DNA from: Streptomyces wedmorensis
GTDB taxonomy: Bacteria > Actinomycetota > Actinomycetes > Streptomycetales > Streptomycetaceae
Assembly: GCF_000716445.1 (NCBI RefSeq)
Contig: NZ_JNWK01000007.1
Span: forward strand, 170,246 to 234,245
Direction: 5' to 3'
DNA length: 64,000 nt
In this document: piece by piece, positions 17,090-25,561 of the stretch
How positions within the stretch are numbered: position 1 is the first letter of the stretch
Layout: each line of letters begins with the position of its first letter
The notes under the pieces: generated by a model
The model's input: only the letters and a program-made list of their open reading frames with translations
Database searches by the model: none
Told to the model about the DNA's origin: nothing
Made by a program: the position numbers and the translations under genes

Positions 17090-17419
17090 GTGCGCGATAC
17101 GAGTGAACTGACCGCCGCCGTCGAACGCTTCGCCGACCGGCTGCGGGCCGCCCCGCAGAGCCGTCTCCAGCGCGGCGCGGCCGCCGAGGGACTGGCCCTG
17201 GCCAGGGAGTTGGCCGTGCGCGCCCAGCGCGCCGAGGAGCCCGGCCGCGAACCGCGCGTCATGCCCGACGCGGGCGTCTTCACCGTCGCCGACCAGCTCG
17301 TCGTCGCCGGACACGACCTGGCCGAGATCATGCGAACGGCCCCGGCCGGCTCCCCCGGAGGGGAACTGGACGAGGCCGTGGCGCGGGTCCGGGAGGCGAC
17401 GGAGCGCGCGGGGCTCTAG
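17090..17419 (+). CDS. conserved hypothetical protein
   Basis: 109-residue, Ala/Arg/Glu-rich, probably helical cytoplasmic protein with no recognised domain (TSELTAAVERFADRLR..., then MPDAGVFTVADQLVVAGHDLAE). The GTG at 17090 is the only reasonable start. Codon use is typical of neighbours. It converges on the next gene, with the stop codon embedded in a shared palindromic terminator. Confidence 0.65.
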   Translation: MRDTSELTAAVERFADRLRAAPQSRLQRGAAAEGLALARELAVRAQRAEEPGREPRVMPDAGVFTVADQLVVAGHDLAEIMRTAPAGSPGGELDEAVARVREATERAGL

Positions 17420-17428
17420 AGCCCCGCG
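17407..17428. terminator. palindromic bidirectional terminator
   Basis: CGCGGGGCTCT/AGAGCCCCGCG, a perfect 22-nt palindrome. It includes the TAG stop (17417-17419) of the plus-strand gene and ends 5 nt before the minus-strand stop. Confidence 0.65.
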
Positions 17429-17432
17429 GTCG

Positions 17433-18260
17433 TCAGAGGGAGGCGATGACGCGGTCGGCGAGGATGTAGACGTTCTCCTCGTCGGCGTCGCCGTACGAGA
17501 AGGTGAGGGCGAAGGCGCCCGAGACGCCCGAGCCGCCGAGCAGGACGGGGGTCCGGCCGGAGCGCAGGGCCTCGGCGAGGAGCTCCGCGGTCTCCCGGTG
17601 GCCGGGGGTCATACAGAGCGTGGTGCCGTCGGCGAAGACGTACACGTCCAGGGTGCCGAGCGGGCCGGGGCGCACGTCGGTCAGCGCCGTGCGGGTGTCG
17701 GCGAGCTCCTCCAGGCGGGCCACCGTCCGCTCGTGGTCGGTGACGACCGGCGTCTGCACCGGCACGAAGTCCGGGTGCGAGGGGTGCCGGCGGCGGGCCG
17801 CGGCCAGCTCCGCCGAGTCCTCGGGGTACTCGTCCAGCGCGTCCGTGCCGTCGAGCGCGGCGGCCTCCGCCTCCATGGCCTCCAGGGCCATCGCCTCCAG
17901 GCCGGCGAAGTCGGCCTGGCGCGGCACGAAGAAGGCGCCGTCGTCCATCGGGCCGCCGAAGCCGCCGAGCAGCGACGGGGCGTCGGCCGCGTCACGGGCT
18001 TCCTGCGCGGCCCAGAAGGCGCGCGCCTCGGCGAGCTCGCGCTCGCGCTCCTCGGCCAGCGCCTCCGCGACCGCGGCCCGTATCTCGGCCACGGGTGAGG
18101 CGGCACGGGCGGCGGGCACCGTGATCCCGTGGCCGGCGGCCAGCTCGCCCCGGAGGGCGGTGACCTCCTTCCGGAGACCGCGGACGGCGTGCAGGGCAGC
18201 AGCGCCCACGGCCGTGGCAGCGGCCGTGGTCAGCAGCAGGGCAAGAGGCATGGCGCTCAC
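17433..18260 (-). CDS. hypothetical membrane-anchored protein
   Basis: 275 residues. An N-terminal hydrophobic segment (MPLALLLTTAAATAVGAAALHAV) is followed by a short basic stretch, an Ala/Glu-rich helical region (~50-95) and an acidic middle. The C-terminal half (~150-275) contains TLDVYVFADGTTLCMTPGHRETAELLAEAL and VLLGGSGVSGAFALTFSYG. No family recognised. The GTG at 18260 has GGAG 7 nt upstream on the minus strand; the internal ATG at 18251 is an alternative. Confidence 0.75.
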   Translation of the reverse strand: MSAMPLALLLTTAAATAVGAAALHAVRGLRKEVTALRGELAAGHGITVPAARAASPVAEIRAAVAEALAEERERELAEARAFWAAQEARDAADAPSLLGGFGGPMDDGAFFVPRQADFAGLEAMALEAMEAEAAALDGTDALDEYPEDSAELAAARRRHPSHPDFVPVQTPVVTDHERTVARLEELADTRTALTDVRPGPLGTLDVYVFADGTTLCMTPGHRETAELLAEALRSGRTPVLLGGSGVSGAFALTFSYGDADEENVYILADRVIASL

Positions 18261-18412
18261 TGACGTACTCCCGATTCCGAGTCGATCCCCCGACTTCCTA
18301 CATCAGCTTGTCCTGGGGTGGGGCACGCTGTCAGTGCATTACGTCACGAATTGGACAGGTATTTCTGCCAGGCGTTTAGTCCCGAAACGGCTCTGACCTG
18401 GGAAAACGAACT
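18261..18412. other. spacer upstream of the membrane-anchored protein gene
   Basis: No gene. It presumably holds the leftward promoter of the 17433-18260 gene. It is noticeably more AT-rich (18330-18400) than the flanks and abuts the large inverted repeat. Confidence 0.4.
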
Positions 18413-18597
18413 CCCCCGGGATGTAGGTCACATCCTGGGGGAGATTCGGTCACGGCTCGGACGCGGTGCGGTTGACCCGCTCGGCCCGTGGGGAGGGGGG
18501 GGGGTGCCCCCCCCCCCTCCACGGCCGGAGCGGGTCACCCGCCCGGCTTCCGAGCCGTGACCGAATCTCCCCCAGGATGTGACCTACATCCCGGGGG
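18413..18597. repeat. 185-nt foldback inverted repeat with poly-G/poly-C centre
   Basis: The left arm 18413-18461 and right arm 18549-18597 are perfect 49-bp reverse complements. Inside, a further ~35 nt per side pair imperfectly (shared core GACCCGCTC and a CCGTGG block). The centre is A-G10-TG-C11-T at 18494-18518. Each 49-bp arm also holds its own small stem (GGATGT/ACATCC). The right arm includes the last codons and stop of the thiolase gene. No transposase or terminal duplication was found. Confidence 0.9.
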
Positions 18598-19723
18598 TGA
18601 TGAGGGTGCCGGTGATGCGGGCGCCGGTCATGCCGAAGGGGTGGCCGACGGCGATGGCGCCGCCGTTGACGTTGACCTTGTCCAGGTCGAGGCCCAGGTC
18701 CTGGTAGGACGGGATGACCTGGGCGGCGAAGGCCTCGTTGATCTCGGCGAGGTCGATGTCGCCGATGGTCAGGCCGGCGCGCTTGAGGGCCTGCTTCGAG
18801 GCCTCGACCGGGCCGAGGCCCATGATCTCGGGGGAGAGGCCGGAGACGCCGGTGGAGACGATCCGGGCCAGCGGGGTCAGGCCGAGCTCGGCGGCCTTGG
18901 TGTCCGACATGATCACGAGGGCGGCGGCGCCGTCGTTCAGCGGGCAGCAGTTGGCGGCGGTGACCAGACCGTCGGGGCGGAAGACCGGCTTGAGGCCCTG
19001 CACGCCCTCCAGGGTGACGCCGGCGCGCGGGCCGTCGTCCGTCGAGACGACGGTGCCGTCCGGCAGCGTCACGGGGGTGATCTCGCGCTCCCAGAAGCCG
19101 TTCTTGATGGCCTGCTCGGCGAGGTTCTGCGACCGGACGCCGAACTCGTCCATCTCCTGGCGGCTGATGCCCTTCAGGCGGGCCAGGTTCTCGGCGGTCT
19201 GACCCATCGCGATGTAAGCGTCCGGGACGATGCCGTCCTCGCGCGGGTCGTGCCAGGTGGAGCCCTCGGAGGCGGCGACCTCGGCGGTGCGGGCCTCGGC
19301 CTCCGCGAAGAAGGGGTTGTGCGTGTCGGGCAGGGAGTCCGAGTTGCCCTTCACGAAGCGCGACACCATCTCGACGCCGGCCGAGATGAAGACGTCGCCC
19401 TCGCCGGCCTTGATCGCGTGCAGCGCCATGCGGGAGGTCTGCAGCGAGGAGGAGCAGTAGCGGGTGATCGTGCAGCCCGGGAGGTGGTCCATGCCCATCC
19501 GCACGGACACGATCCGGCCCAGGTTGTTGCCCTGCTCGCCGCCCGGCAGGCCGCAGCCCAGCATCAGGTCGTCGATGTCGCGGGGGTCAAGCTCGGGCAC
19601 CTTCGCCAGCGCGGCCTGGACGATGGTCGCCGTCAGGTCGTCCGGGCGCAGGTCCTTCAGGGAGCCCTTGAAGGCCCGGCCGATGGGCGAGCGGGCGGTC
19701 GAGACGATCACGGCTTCGGGCAT
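18584..19723 (-). CDS. acetyl-CoA acetyltransferase (thiolase), 3'-truncated
   Basis: 379 residues against roughly 405 for close thiolases. The N-terminal active-site Cys ([14 protein letters not shown], ~88), NEAFAAQ and the [22 protein letters not shown] block with the catalytic His are present. The chain then ends TPGM and stop. The final ~30 residues, which in this family carry the second catalytic Cys in a C-x-GGGxG motif, are absent. The break coincides with the right arm of the large inverted repeat. The start is ATG 19723 (GGAG 5 nt upstream); GTG 19726 is too close. A functional thiolase is unlikely unless the DNA is misassembled here. Confidence 0.85.
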   Translation of the reverse strand: MPEAVIVSTARSPIGRAFKGSLKDLRPDDLTATIVQAALAKVPELDPRDIDDLMLGCGLPGGEQGNNLGRIVSVRMGMDHLPGCTITRYCSSSLQTSRMALHAIKAGEGDVFISAGVEMVSRFVKGNSDSLPDTHNPFFAEAEARTAEVAASEGSTWHDPREDGIVPDAYIAMGQTAENLARLKGISRQEMDEFGVRSQNLAEQAIKNGFWEREITPVTLPDGTVVSTDDGPRAGVTLEGVQGLKPVFRPDGLVTAANCCPLNDGAAALVIMSDTKAAELGLTPLARIVSTGVSGLSPEIMGLGPVEASKQALKRAGLTIGDIDLAEINEAFAAQVIPSYQDLGLDLDKVNVNGGAIAVGHPFGMTGARITGTLITPGM

Positions 19724-19851
19724 CACGGCTCCATGAGGGTGCGGTGGGCGGACTCAAGGGAAGTTACCCGTACGTACCGCACGGGTCACCGCCCTGACGG
19801 TGTGACGCGGACCTCTTTTCTAAGCGCCCGCTCAGCCCGCCGCTCCGCGCG

Positions 19852-20853
19852 TCAGGCCTGGGCGTCCTCCGGAGTGGATTCGGCTTCGGAGGGGAGGGGG
19901 AGGCGACGGCGGCGGCGGTGCTTGAGGAGGGCCCAGGGCGCGCGCGCCCCGGTGACCTCGGTGCCTGCCTCCTGGACGGCCTCGGCCGCCGCCTTGGCGA
20001 CCGGCAGGATGTTCTCGCGGCGGGCGGGTTCGAGGAGGTCCGCCTCGGGCCAGACGCCGAGGACGGCGCAGAGCGTGGGCAGGACGGCCATCGCCGCGGT
20101 GGCGTACCCCTCGGCCGACGGGTGGAAGTTGTCGACGCCGAACATCTCGCGGGGGTTCGCCGCGAACTCGGGCCCGAGCAGGTCGCCCAGCGAGACCGTG
20201 CGGCCGCCCTGCTCCACGACGACGATGGTCTGCGCGGCCGCCAGCTGCCGGGAGGCCCGCCGGGCCAGCCAGCGCAGCGGCTGGTAGACCGGCTCGATGG
20301 TGCCGAGGTCCGGGCAGGTCCCGACCACGACCTCCGCCCCGGCCGTCCGCAGCCGCCGGACCGCCGCCGCCAGGAGCCGTACCGACTCGGTGGGCGGCAT
20401 CCGGTGGGTCACGTCGTTCGCACCGATCATGATCACGCAGACGTCGGGCGGGCCCAGCGACTGGGCGAGCAGCAGCGACACCTGGCGCTCCAGGTCGTCC
20501 GAGCGCGCCCCGGAGAGCGCCACGTTCCGCAGCACCACGGGCCGCTCCGCCACCGCCGCGAGACCGGAGGCCAGCAGCGCGCCCGGTGTCTGACCCGTGC
20601 GGCGCACTCCCTGGCCGGCGGCCGTGGAATCACCCAGAAGGGCCAGCCGCAGGGGGTCCTCCGTACCGAAGGCGCGGCCGTAGAGTCCGTCCGCTCCGGG
20701 AGGCAGTGGCGCGACTCCGCCCCCCACCGTCCGCTTCGCGAGCTGCATCTCGGCCAGCAGGACCCCCACCGCCGCGACTCCGAGCAGCCCGATGCTGCCG
20801 CCGCCGTACGCCGCACCCGCCGCGATCCGCCGCGCCACCCTCGCCCTCGACAT
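19852..20853 (-). CDS. membrane-anchored SGNH/GDSL-family hydrolase
   Basis: 333 residues. An N-terminal hydrophobic anchor or signal (GGGSIGLLGVAAVGVLLAEM, ~18-37) precedes an SGNH esterase domain. Block I is LLGDSTAAGQG (nucleophile Ser), block III GANDVTH and block V DNFHPSAEGY with the catalytic Asp/His. The C-terminal ~60 residues are basic. The substrate is unknown; the family includes esterases, lipases and polysaccharide deacetylases. The ATG has AAGGAGGTG upstream. It is divergent from cbs. Confidence 0.88.
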   Translation of the reverse strand: MSRARVARRIAAGAAYGGGSIGLLGVAAVGVLLAEMQLAKRTVGGGVAPLPPGADGLYGRAFGTEDPLRLALLGDSTAAGQGVRRTGQTPGALLASGLAAVAERPVVLRNVALSGARSDDLERQVSLLLAQSLGPPDVCVIMIGANDVTHRMPPTESVRLLAAAVRRLRTAGAEVVVGTCPDLGTIEPVYQPLRWLARRASRQLAAAQTIVVVEQGGRTVSLGDLLGPEFAANPREMFGVDNFHPSAEGYATAAMAVLPTLCAVLGVWPEADLLEPARRENILPVAKAAAEAVQEAGTEVTGARAPWALLKHRRRRRLPLPSEAESTPEDAQA

Positions 20854-20956
20854 GGGGCCGTCACCTCCTTCAAGCCGTTCCAGGTCTAAGTGCCCCGTAA
20901 CCCGCTCCGACTACGCATACGCTGGCCACACCATTACGGAGACCCCGGAGATTACG

Positions 20957-22345
20957 GTGCAATTCCACGACTCGATGATCAGCCTCGTCGGCAACACCCC
21001 GCTGGTGAAGCTCAACAACGTCACAGCGGGCATTCAGGCGACCGTCCTGGCCAAGGTCGAGTACTTCAACCCCGGCGGCTCGGTCAAGGACCGGATCGCC
21101 GTGCGGATGATCGAGGCGGCAGAGCAGAGCGGCGAACTCAAGCCCGGCGGCACCATCGTCGAGCCCACGTCGGGCAACACCGGCGTCGGCCTGGCGATCG
21201 TGGCCCAGCAGAAGGGCTACAAGTGCATCTTCGTCTGCCCCGACAAGGTGTCCCTGGACAAGATCAACGTGCTGCGGGCGTACGGCGCCGAGGTCGTGGT
21301 CTGCCCCACGGCCGTCGACCCCGAGCACCCCGACTCGTACTACAACGTGTCGGACCGCCTGGTCCGTGAGACCCCCGGCGCGTGGAAGCCCGACCAGTAC
21401 TCCAACCCGAACAACCCGCGCTCCCACTACGAGACCACCGGTCCCGAGCTCTGGGAGCAGACGGAGGGGAAGATCACCCACTTCGTGGCGGGCGTCGGCA
21501 CCGGCGGCACGATCTCCGGCACCGGCAACTACCTCAAGGAGGCCAGCGGCGGGGCCGTCAAGGTCATCGGCGCCGACCCCGAGGGCTCGGTCTACTCCGG
21601 CGGCTCGGGCCGCCCGTACCTGGTCGAGGGCGTCGGTGAGGACTTCTGGCCGACCGCGTACGACCGGAACGTGACCGACCGGATCGTCGCGGTGTCCGAC
21701 AAGGACTCCTTCCAGATGACCCGCCGCCTCGCCAAGGAGGAGGGCCTCCTCGTCGGCGGCTCCTGCGGCATGGCGGTCGTCGCCGCCCTGGAGGTCGCCA
21801 AGGAGCTCGGCCCCGACGACGTCGTGGTCGTCCTGCTGCCGGACTCCGGCCGCGGCTACATGTCGAAGATCTTCAGCGACGAGTGGATGGCCGGCCACGG
21901 CTTCCTGGAGGACACCTCCACCGCCACCGTCGCCGACGTGCTGCGGCACAAGGAGGGCGTCATGCCCTCCCTGGTCCACATGCACCCGGACGAGACCGTC
22001 GGCCAGGCCATCGAGGTGCTGCGCGAGTACGGCGTCTCCCAGATGCCCATCGTGAAGCCCGGCGCCGGCCACCCCGACGTCATGGCCGCCGAGGTCGTCG
22101 GCTCGGTCGTCGAGAAGGAGCTGCTCGACGCCCTCTTCACCCAGCGCGCCTCCCTGGAGGACCCGCTGGAGCGCCACATGAGCGCGCCGCTGCCGCAGGT
22201 CGGCTCGGGCGAGCCGGTCGCCGCCCTCATGTCCGTCCTGGGCGACGCCGCCGACGCGGCGATCGTGCTGGTCGAGGGCAAGCCGACCGGCGTCGTCAGC
22301 CGTCAGGACCTGCTGGCCTTCCTGGCGGGCGGCGGCGCGAAGTAG
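20957..22345 (+). CDS. cbs: cystathionine beta-synthase
   Basis: 462 residues. A PLP fold-II catalytic domain (~1-320) has the Schiff-base Lys in NPGGSVKDRIA, SGNTGVGLA for substrate binding and VGTGGTISG for the phosphate. Two CBS (Bateman) motifs follow (~335-460: VHMHPDETVGQAIEVL..., ALMSVLGDAADAAIVL). It condenses serine with homocysteine in transsulfuration; the regulatory pair may bind adenosyl ligands. The start is GTG 20957, with CGGAG 6 nt upstream. Without the CBS pair it would be hard to separate from cysteine synthase; with it the call is firm. Confidence 0.93.
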   Translation: MQFHDSMISLVGNTPLVKLNNVTAGIQATVLAKVEYFNPGGSVKDRIAVRMIEAAEQSGELKPGGTIVEPTSGNTGVGLAIVAQQKGYKCIFVCPDKVSLDKINVLRAYGAEVVVCPTAVDPEHPDSYYNVSDRLVRETPGAWKPDQYSNPNNPRSHYETTGPELWEQTEGKITHFVAGVGTGGTISGTGNYLKEASGGAVKVIGADPEGSVYSGGSGRPYLVEGVGEDFWPTAYDRNVTDRIVAVSDKDSFQMTRRLAKEEGLLVGGSCGMAVVAALEVAKELGPDDVVVVLLPDSGRGYMSKIFSDEWMAGHGFLEDTSTATVADVLRHKEGVMPSLVHMHPDETVGQAIEVLREYGVSQMPIVKPGAGHPDVMAAEVVGSVVEKELLDALFTQRASLEDPLERHMSAPLPQVGSGEPVAALMSVLGDAADAAIVLVEGKPTGVVSRQDLLAFLAGGGAK

Positions 22346-22542
22346 TTCGCGAGGGTGCGCGGTGGTACGTGAAACTGGTTCTTCGTACAACCGGTACGAG
22401 CGTGACACGTACCCGCAGCACCCGCTTAACACGCGTCCGGCACATTGGTGTCCGTCGGCGTCAAGGACTTCCGGAGCGGCTCCCGGGTCTCCATGGACGC
22501 CGCGGACGCGGAGACCGGCCCTGACCCGGGCCCGTGTCCCTC
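22346..22542. other. spacer after cbs, no gene
   Basis: No credible gene. It contains an interrupted stem GGTACGTG (22364-22371) / CACGTACC (22406-22413) just after the cbs stop. Nothing further was recognised before the terminator. Confidence 0.4.
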
Positions 22543-22595
22543 GCGGGGACCGCCGTCGTCCCGCCCCCCTTCACCGGGGGTGCGGCGGTCCCCGC
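22543..22595 (+). terminator. terminator after cbs
   Basis: GCGGGGACCGCCG (22543-22555) / CGGCGGTCCCCGC (22583-22595), a perfect 13-bp stem. An inner CCCCC/GGGGG pair lies within the loop. Confidence 0.7.
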
Positions 22596-22622
22596 GCCAC
22601 TCCTTTCCCTCCCGTCACCCGC

Positions 22623-22640
22623 CTGCATATCCTTATGCAG
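22623..22640. promoter_or_regulatory. operator-like palindrome before rpiR-type gene
   Basis: CTGCATATCCTTATGCAG: perfect 7-bp arms, 4-nt spacer, 34 nt upstream of the regulator start. Probably an autoregulatory site. I found no second copy in front of the hut operon. Confidence 0.55.
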
Positions 22641-22673
22641 AGTCATTGGTGGGTGAATGGACGAGGGGGCGGC

Positions 22674-23513
22674 ATGAGCGACAGCCCGGCCGGTCGGCTG
22701 CAGGCGCTCTTCGAAGGGCAACGGCTGACGCCCACGCAGCGGCGGATCGCGCACTGCATGGTGCGCCGCGCCGGTGACGTGCCGTTCCTGTCCAGCGTCG
22801 AGCTCGCGGAGCTCGCCGGGGTCAGCCAGCCATCCGTCACCCGGTTCGCCGTCGCCCTCGGCTTCGACGGTTACCCGGCGCTCCGCCGCCACCTGCGGGA
22901 GGTCGCGCCCCCCGAGCCCGGCGGCGCCGAGGACGAGCAGGGCAACGAGTACCAGCAGGCCGTGCTCGCCGAGATCGAGAACCTCAAGCACCTCGCCGGA
23001 CTGCTCGCCGACCCCGCGCCCGTCGAGCGGGCCGGCCGGCTGCTCGCCGGCTCCCGCCCGCTGCCCGTGGTCGGACTGCGGGCCGCCTCCTCGCAGGCGC
23101 GCGGCTTCGCCTACTTCGCCGGCAAGGTGCACCCCGACGTCCGCCTCCTCGACGAGGGCGGCTCGATGCTCACGGACCGCGTCGACGCGGCCGTACGGGC
23201 GGGCGCCACGGCCCTGCTGTGCTTCGCGCTGCCCCGGCACCCCCGGGAGGTCGTGGAGGCCCTGGAGTACGCCCGGGCGGCCGGGCTCGCGGTCGTGACC
23301 GTCGCCGAGTCCGCGTTCGCGCCCGTCGCCGCCCACAGCGACCTGCTCATCCCGGCCGCCGTCGGCACCGGGCTCGCCTTCGACACCGCGTGCGCGCCGA
23401 TGATGCTCGGCCGGGTCCTCCTGGAGGCCATGGCGGACGAGCTCCCCGACGCGCAGGCGCGCCTGGAGGAGTTCGACGCGAAGGCGGCGGCCCGGGGCCT
23501 GTTCGTCGAGTAG
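22674..23513 (+). CDS. MurR/RpiR-family transcriptional regulator
   Basis: 279 residues. An N-terminal HTH_6 domain (~1-80; VELAELAGVSQPSVTRFAVALGFDGYPALRRHL) and a C-terminal SIS fold (~115-250; LPVVGLRAASSQARGFAYFAGK, CFALPRHPREVVEAL) that senses phosphosugars or other small ligands. The ATG at 22674 has GAGGGGGCGG upstream; the longer in-frame extension to 22362 runs through the cbs terminator and is not coding. Proximity to the hut operon makes histidine control possible but unproven. Confidence 0.9.
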   Translation: MSDSPAGRLQALFEGQRLTPTQRRIAHCMVRRAGDVPFLSSVELAELAGVSQPSVTRFAVALGFDGYPALRRHLREVAPPEPGGAEDEQGNEYQQAVLAEIENLKHLAGLLADPAPVERAGRLLAGSRPLPVVGLRAASSQARGFAYFAGKVHPDVRLLDEGGSMLTDRVDAAVRAGATALLCFALPRHPREVVEALEYARAAGLAVVTVAESAFAPVAAHSDLLIPAAVGTGLAFDTACAPMMLGRVLLEAMADELPDAQARLEEFDAKAAARGLFVE

Positions 23514-23532
23514 GCCCGGGCCGGGCCGTGAC

Positions 23533-23904
23533 TCAGACGTCCAGCTCGTTCTCGATCTTCTTGAGCTGGTGGCGGGCCATCGCCAGGTTGGCCCGGCCCT
23601 TGTCGAGGGCCAGGTAGAGGAAGAGACCGTTGGCGCCGCGGCTCTTGAGCAGCCGGATCAGGTGGTACTGGGTACTGAGGGTGATGAGGATGTCCTCGAT
23701 GTCCTCGTTGAGCCCCAGCAGCTCCATCGCGCGGACCTTGGCCCGGACCACGTCGGTGTTCGCCGCCGCCGCCACGTTCAGGTCGAGTTCCTTGCCGCCG
23801 CCGATCGTGCCGAGCGCCATGCCGCTGGTGTAGTCGACGAGGGCAGCGCCGATGGCGCCCTCGATGGAGGCCGCTTCCTTGAGGGAGGTCTCGGTGTTCG
23901 CCAT
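23533..23904 (-). CDS. Roadblock/LC7-family protein (C)
   Basis: 123-residue small alpha/beta protein of the Roadblock type: SIEGAIGAALVDYTSGMALGTI (strand-hairpin), a helix with DVVRAKVRAMELLG, then EDILITLSTQYHLIRLLKS and GLFLYLALDKGRANLAMARHQLKKIE. Roadblock proteins form homodimers that regulate small GTPases (MglB type) or serve as scaffolds. It is the last gene of a four-gene minus-strand operon. The ATG has AAGGAAG upstream. It is clearly paralogous to the 25157-25561 product (same VDYTSGMALGT and LDKGRANLALAR patterns). Confidence 0.85.
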   Translation of the reverse strand: MANTETSLKEAASIEGAIGAALVDYTSGMALGTIGGGKELDLNVAAAANTDVVRAKVRAMELLGLNEDIEDILITLSTQYHLIRLLKSRGANGLFLYLALDKGRANLAMARHQLKKIENELDV

Positions 23905-23943
23905 GGTGTCGTACTTCCTTCTCGAGTGTGCTGTTCGGACGTG

Positions 23944-24336
23944 TCAGTTCAGGTCTTTGCGTTCCAGTGCGCCGTCGACGAGCTGCCCTATCCGGGCGCT
24001 GGACCTGCGGGCCTCCAGATGGAGCCGGCCGACGTTGATCCGGGGCTCGGCGAGCAGGGTCAGGACGGCGGCGCCGCCCGCCGCGTACGTCGCCACGTAG
24101 CCGGCCTCGCCGCGGACGAGCAGCTCACGGAACCGGCCCTGGCCGGTGGAGTCGGTCAGCCGCTGCCCGACGCCGAGCGCCGCCGCCGTCAGCGCGGCCA
24201 CGCTCTCCGCCTCGCCGTCCACCGTGTCGTGGGCCAGGACGAGTCCGTCGGCGCTGGCCGCGAGCGCTCCCGTCAACTGCGGCAGCCGGGCCCGCAGTCG
24301 TCTGAGCTCGCCGAGGACCTCGGCTTCTGCCGTCAT
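23944..24336 (-). CDS. Roadblock/LC7-family protein (B)
   Basis: 130 residues: MTAEAEVLGELRRLRARLPQ, LTGALAASADGLVLAHDTV, then a helix, RFRELLVRGEAGYVATYAAGGAAVLTLLAEP and a C-terminal helix. The Roadblock fold is intact. The start was set at ATG 24336 because AAAGGA lies 9 nt upstream and the protein then begins like its relatives. The in-frame ATG at 24378, overlapping the upstream stop, would add 14 very basic residues. Confidence 0.8.
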   Translation of the reverse strand: MTAEAEVLGELRRLRARLPQLTGALAASADGLVLAHDTVDGEAESVAALTAAALGVGQRLTDSTGQGRFRELLVRGEAGYVATYAAGGAAVLTLLAEPRINVGRLHLEARRSSARIGQLVDGALERKDLN

Positions 24337-24377
24337 GAGCTGTTTCCTTTCGGCGCGCAGGCGCAGGGCACGCCTCA

Positions 24378-25160
24378 TCACAGGTGTGCCTCCAGGGCGT
24401 CACGGAGCCGGCGCAGCAGGGCGATGTCAGGGTCCGTGACCGGTGGGGCCGGGAAGAGCGCCGGTGCCGGCGGTACGGATTCGGGTTCGGGTTCGGGTTC
24501 GAGCGGTGTCCTGACGAGGCCGGCGGCGGCGAGCCGCCGGACGTCGAGAAGGGTGTGGAAGGCGGGGCGGCCGAGCAGCCGCGCCAGCTCCGCCGGGGTC
24601 CGCCTCCCGTCGGCGGCGGCGAGCAGGGCGCGCTGGCGCACCCCGACGCTCTGGCCGGGCGCGGCGGGGCGCGGCACGACGGGGGCGGTGTCGACGGAGG
24701 CGTACGGCCAGACGGCGTCGAGGAGTTCGCGGCGGCGGACGGTCTCGCGCTCGACCGCCTCGGCGGAGACCGGCCGCACGGTGCCGAACCAGTGCCCCAC
24801 CCCGTACCGGAAGCGGGTCGGCCCGCTGGTGGGGGAGAGGGCGAAGAAGGCCGCGTCGAAGACGGCGCCGAGGTGGCAGATCTCCAGCTCGCCGTCGTGG
24901 AGCCGGCCGCTGTCGACGAGGAAGCGGCCGACGGCCCGGTGGGCCCCGGCCCGGTCGACGGCCTCGTCCCAGCCCTCGCGGGGCAGCCGGCCGCCGGTGG
25001 TCAGGAGGACGTCGACGCCGGGGGCGGCGGGGCTCTCGGCGTGCACGACCCGGCCGTCGACGAGGTAGAGCGTGCCGTGGTCGCGGAGCAGGGCGCCGGT
25101 GGCCTTCTCGGCGGCGAGCCGGACCAGCATCGGGGAGACCGGGGTGGCGACCGCGCTCAT
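24378..25160 (-). CDS. DUF4388-like regulatory protein
   Basis: 260 residues. The N-terminal ~115 residues (MLVRLAAEKATGALLRDHGTLYLVDGRVVHAESP...; RFLVDSGRLHDGELE) match the PatA-like/DUF4388 pattern of a beta-rich sensor module. A linker, a helical domain (LLAAADGRRTPAELARLLGRPAFHTLLDVRRLAAAGLV) resembling a winged helix, and a PEPEPE-rich hinge follow. It overlaps the upstream Roadblock gene by 4 nt (ATGA). Such proteins co-occur with Roadblock and kinase modules; the function is unknown. Confidence 0.7.
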   Translation of the reverse strand: MSAVATPVSPMLVRLAAEKATGALLRDHGTLYLVDGRVVHAESPAAPGVDVLLTTGGRLPREGWDEAVDRAGAHRAVGRFLVDSGRLHDGELEICHLGAVFDAAFFALSPTSGPTRFRYGVGHWFGTVRPVSAEAVERETVRRRELLDAVWPYASVDTAPVVPRPAAPGQSVGVRQRALLAAADGRRTPAELARLLGRPAFHTLLDVRRLAAAGLVRTPLEPEPEPESVPPAPALFPAPPVTDPDIALLRRLRDALEAHL

Positions 25161-25561
25161 CCGAGGACCAGTCTCTCGGCGAGGTCGCGCAGCCGGAGGC
25201 GGGCGAGGGCGAGGTTGCCGCTGTCGCGGTCGAGCCAGAGGTGGAGGAAGACGCTGCTGTCGAAGGACGTCTGGACGAAGCGCAGGACGTGGAAGCCGGC
25301 GCGGGTGGTCACGATAAGGTCTTCGACGGGCGGGCTGTCGCCGGGTATCGCCCCGGATGTCTCCCCCGTCGTGGTGAAGGAGTCGAACTCAGCCGCCGCT
25401 CGAGCGAGTTCGGCGGTCTCGGCGGCTGTGGTCTCGTGGTCGCCGGTCGGTGAATCACCCGCCGTCCCGAGGGCGAGCCCGCTGGTCCAGTCGACCAGGG
25501 AGGCTCCGCGAGCGCCTGGCAGGGCCATGGCCTCCAGAAGGCACTCGTCGATTCCGGGCAC
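25157..25561 (-). CDS. Roadblock/LC7-family protein (A)
   Basis: 134-residue first gene of the operon. ASLVDWTSGLALGT and VEDLIVTTRAGFHVLRFVQ...SSVFLHLWLDRDSGNLALARLRLRDLAE mirror the third Roadblock gene. A 40-residue polar insert (TGDHETTAAETAELARAAAEFDSF) takes the place of the central helix region. The GTG at 25561 has GGAGGGG 8 nt upstream. Confidence 0.8.
   Translation of the reverse strand: MPGIDECLLEAMALPGARGASLVDWTSGLALGTAGDSPTGDHETTAAETAELARAAAEFDSFTTTGETSGAIPGDSPPVEDLIVTTRAGFHVLRFVQTSFDSSVFLHLWLDRDSGNLALARLRLRDLAERLVLG

Noticed and set aside
18413..18597. Insertion sequence or MITE at the thiolase 3' end
   Set aside because: No target-site duplication or transposase-type terminal motif could be seen, and the palindrome runs to its centre. 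Kept as an unexplained foldback instead.
18488..20287. 599-codon plus-strand frame over the thiolase gene
   Set aside because: Antisense shadow of the thiolase. Composition is Gly/Arg/Ala-rich with no domain, and it starts inside the poly-G foldback.
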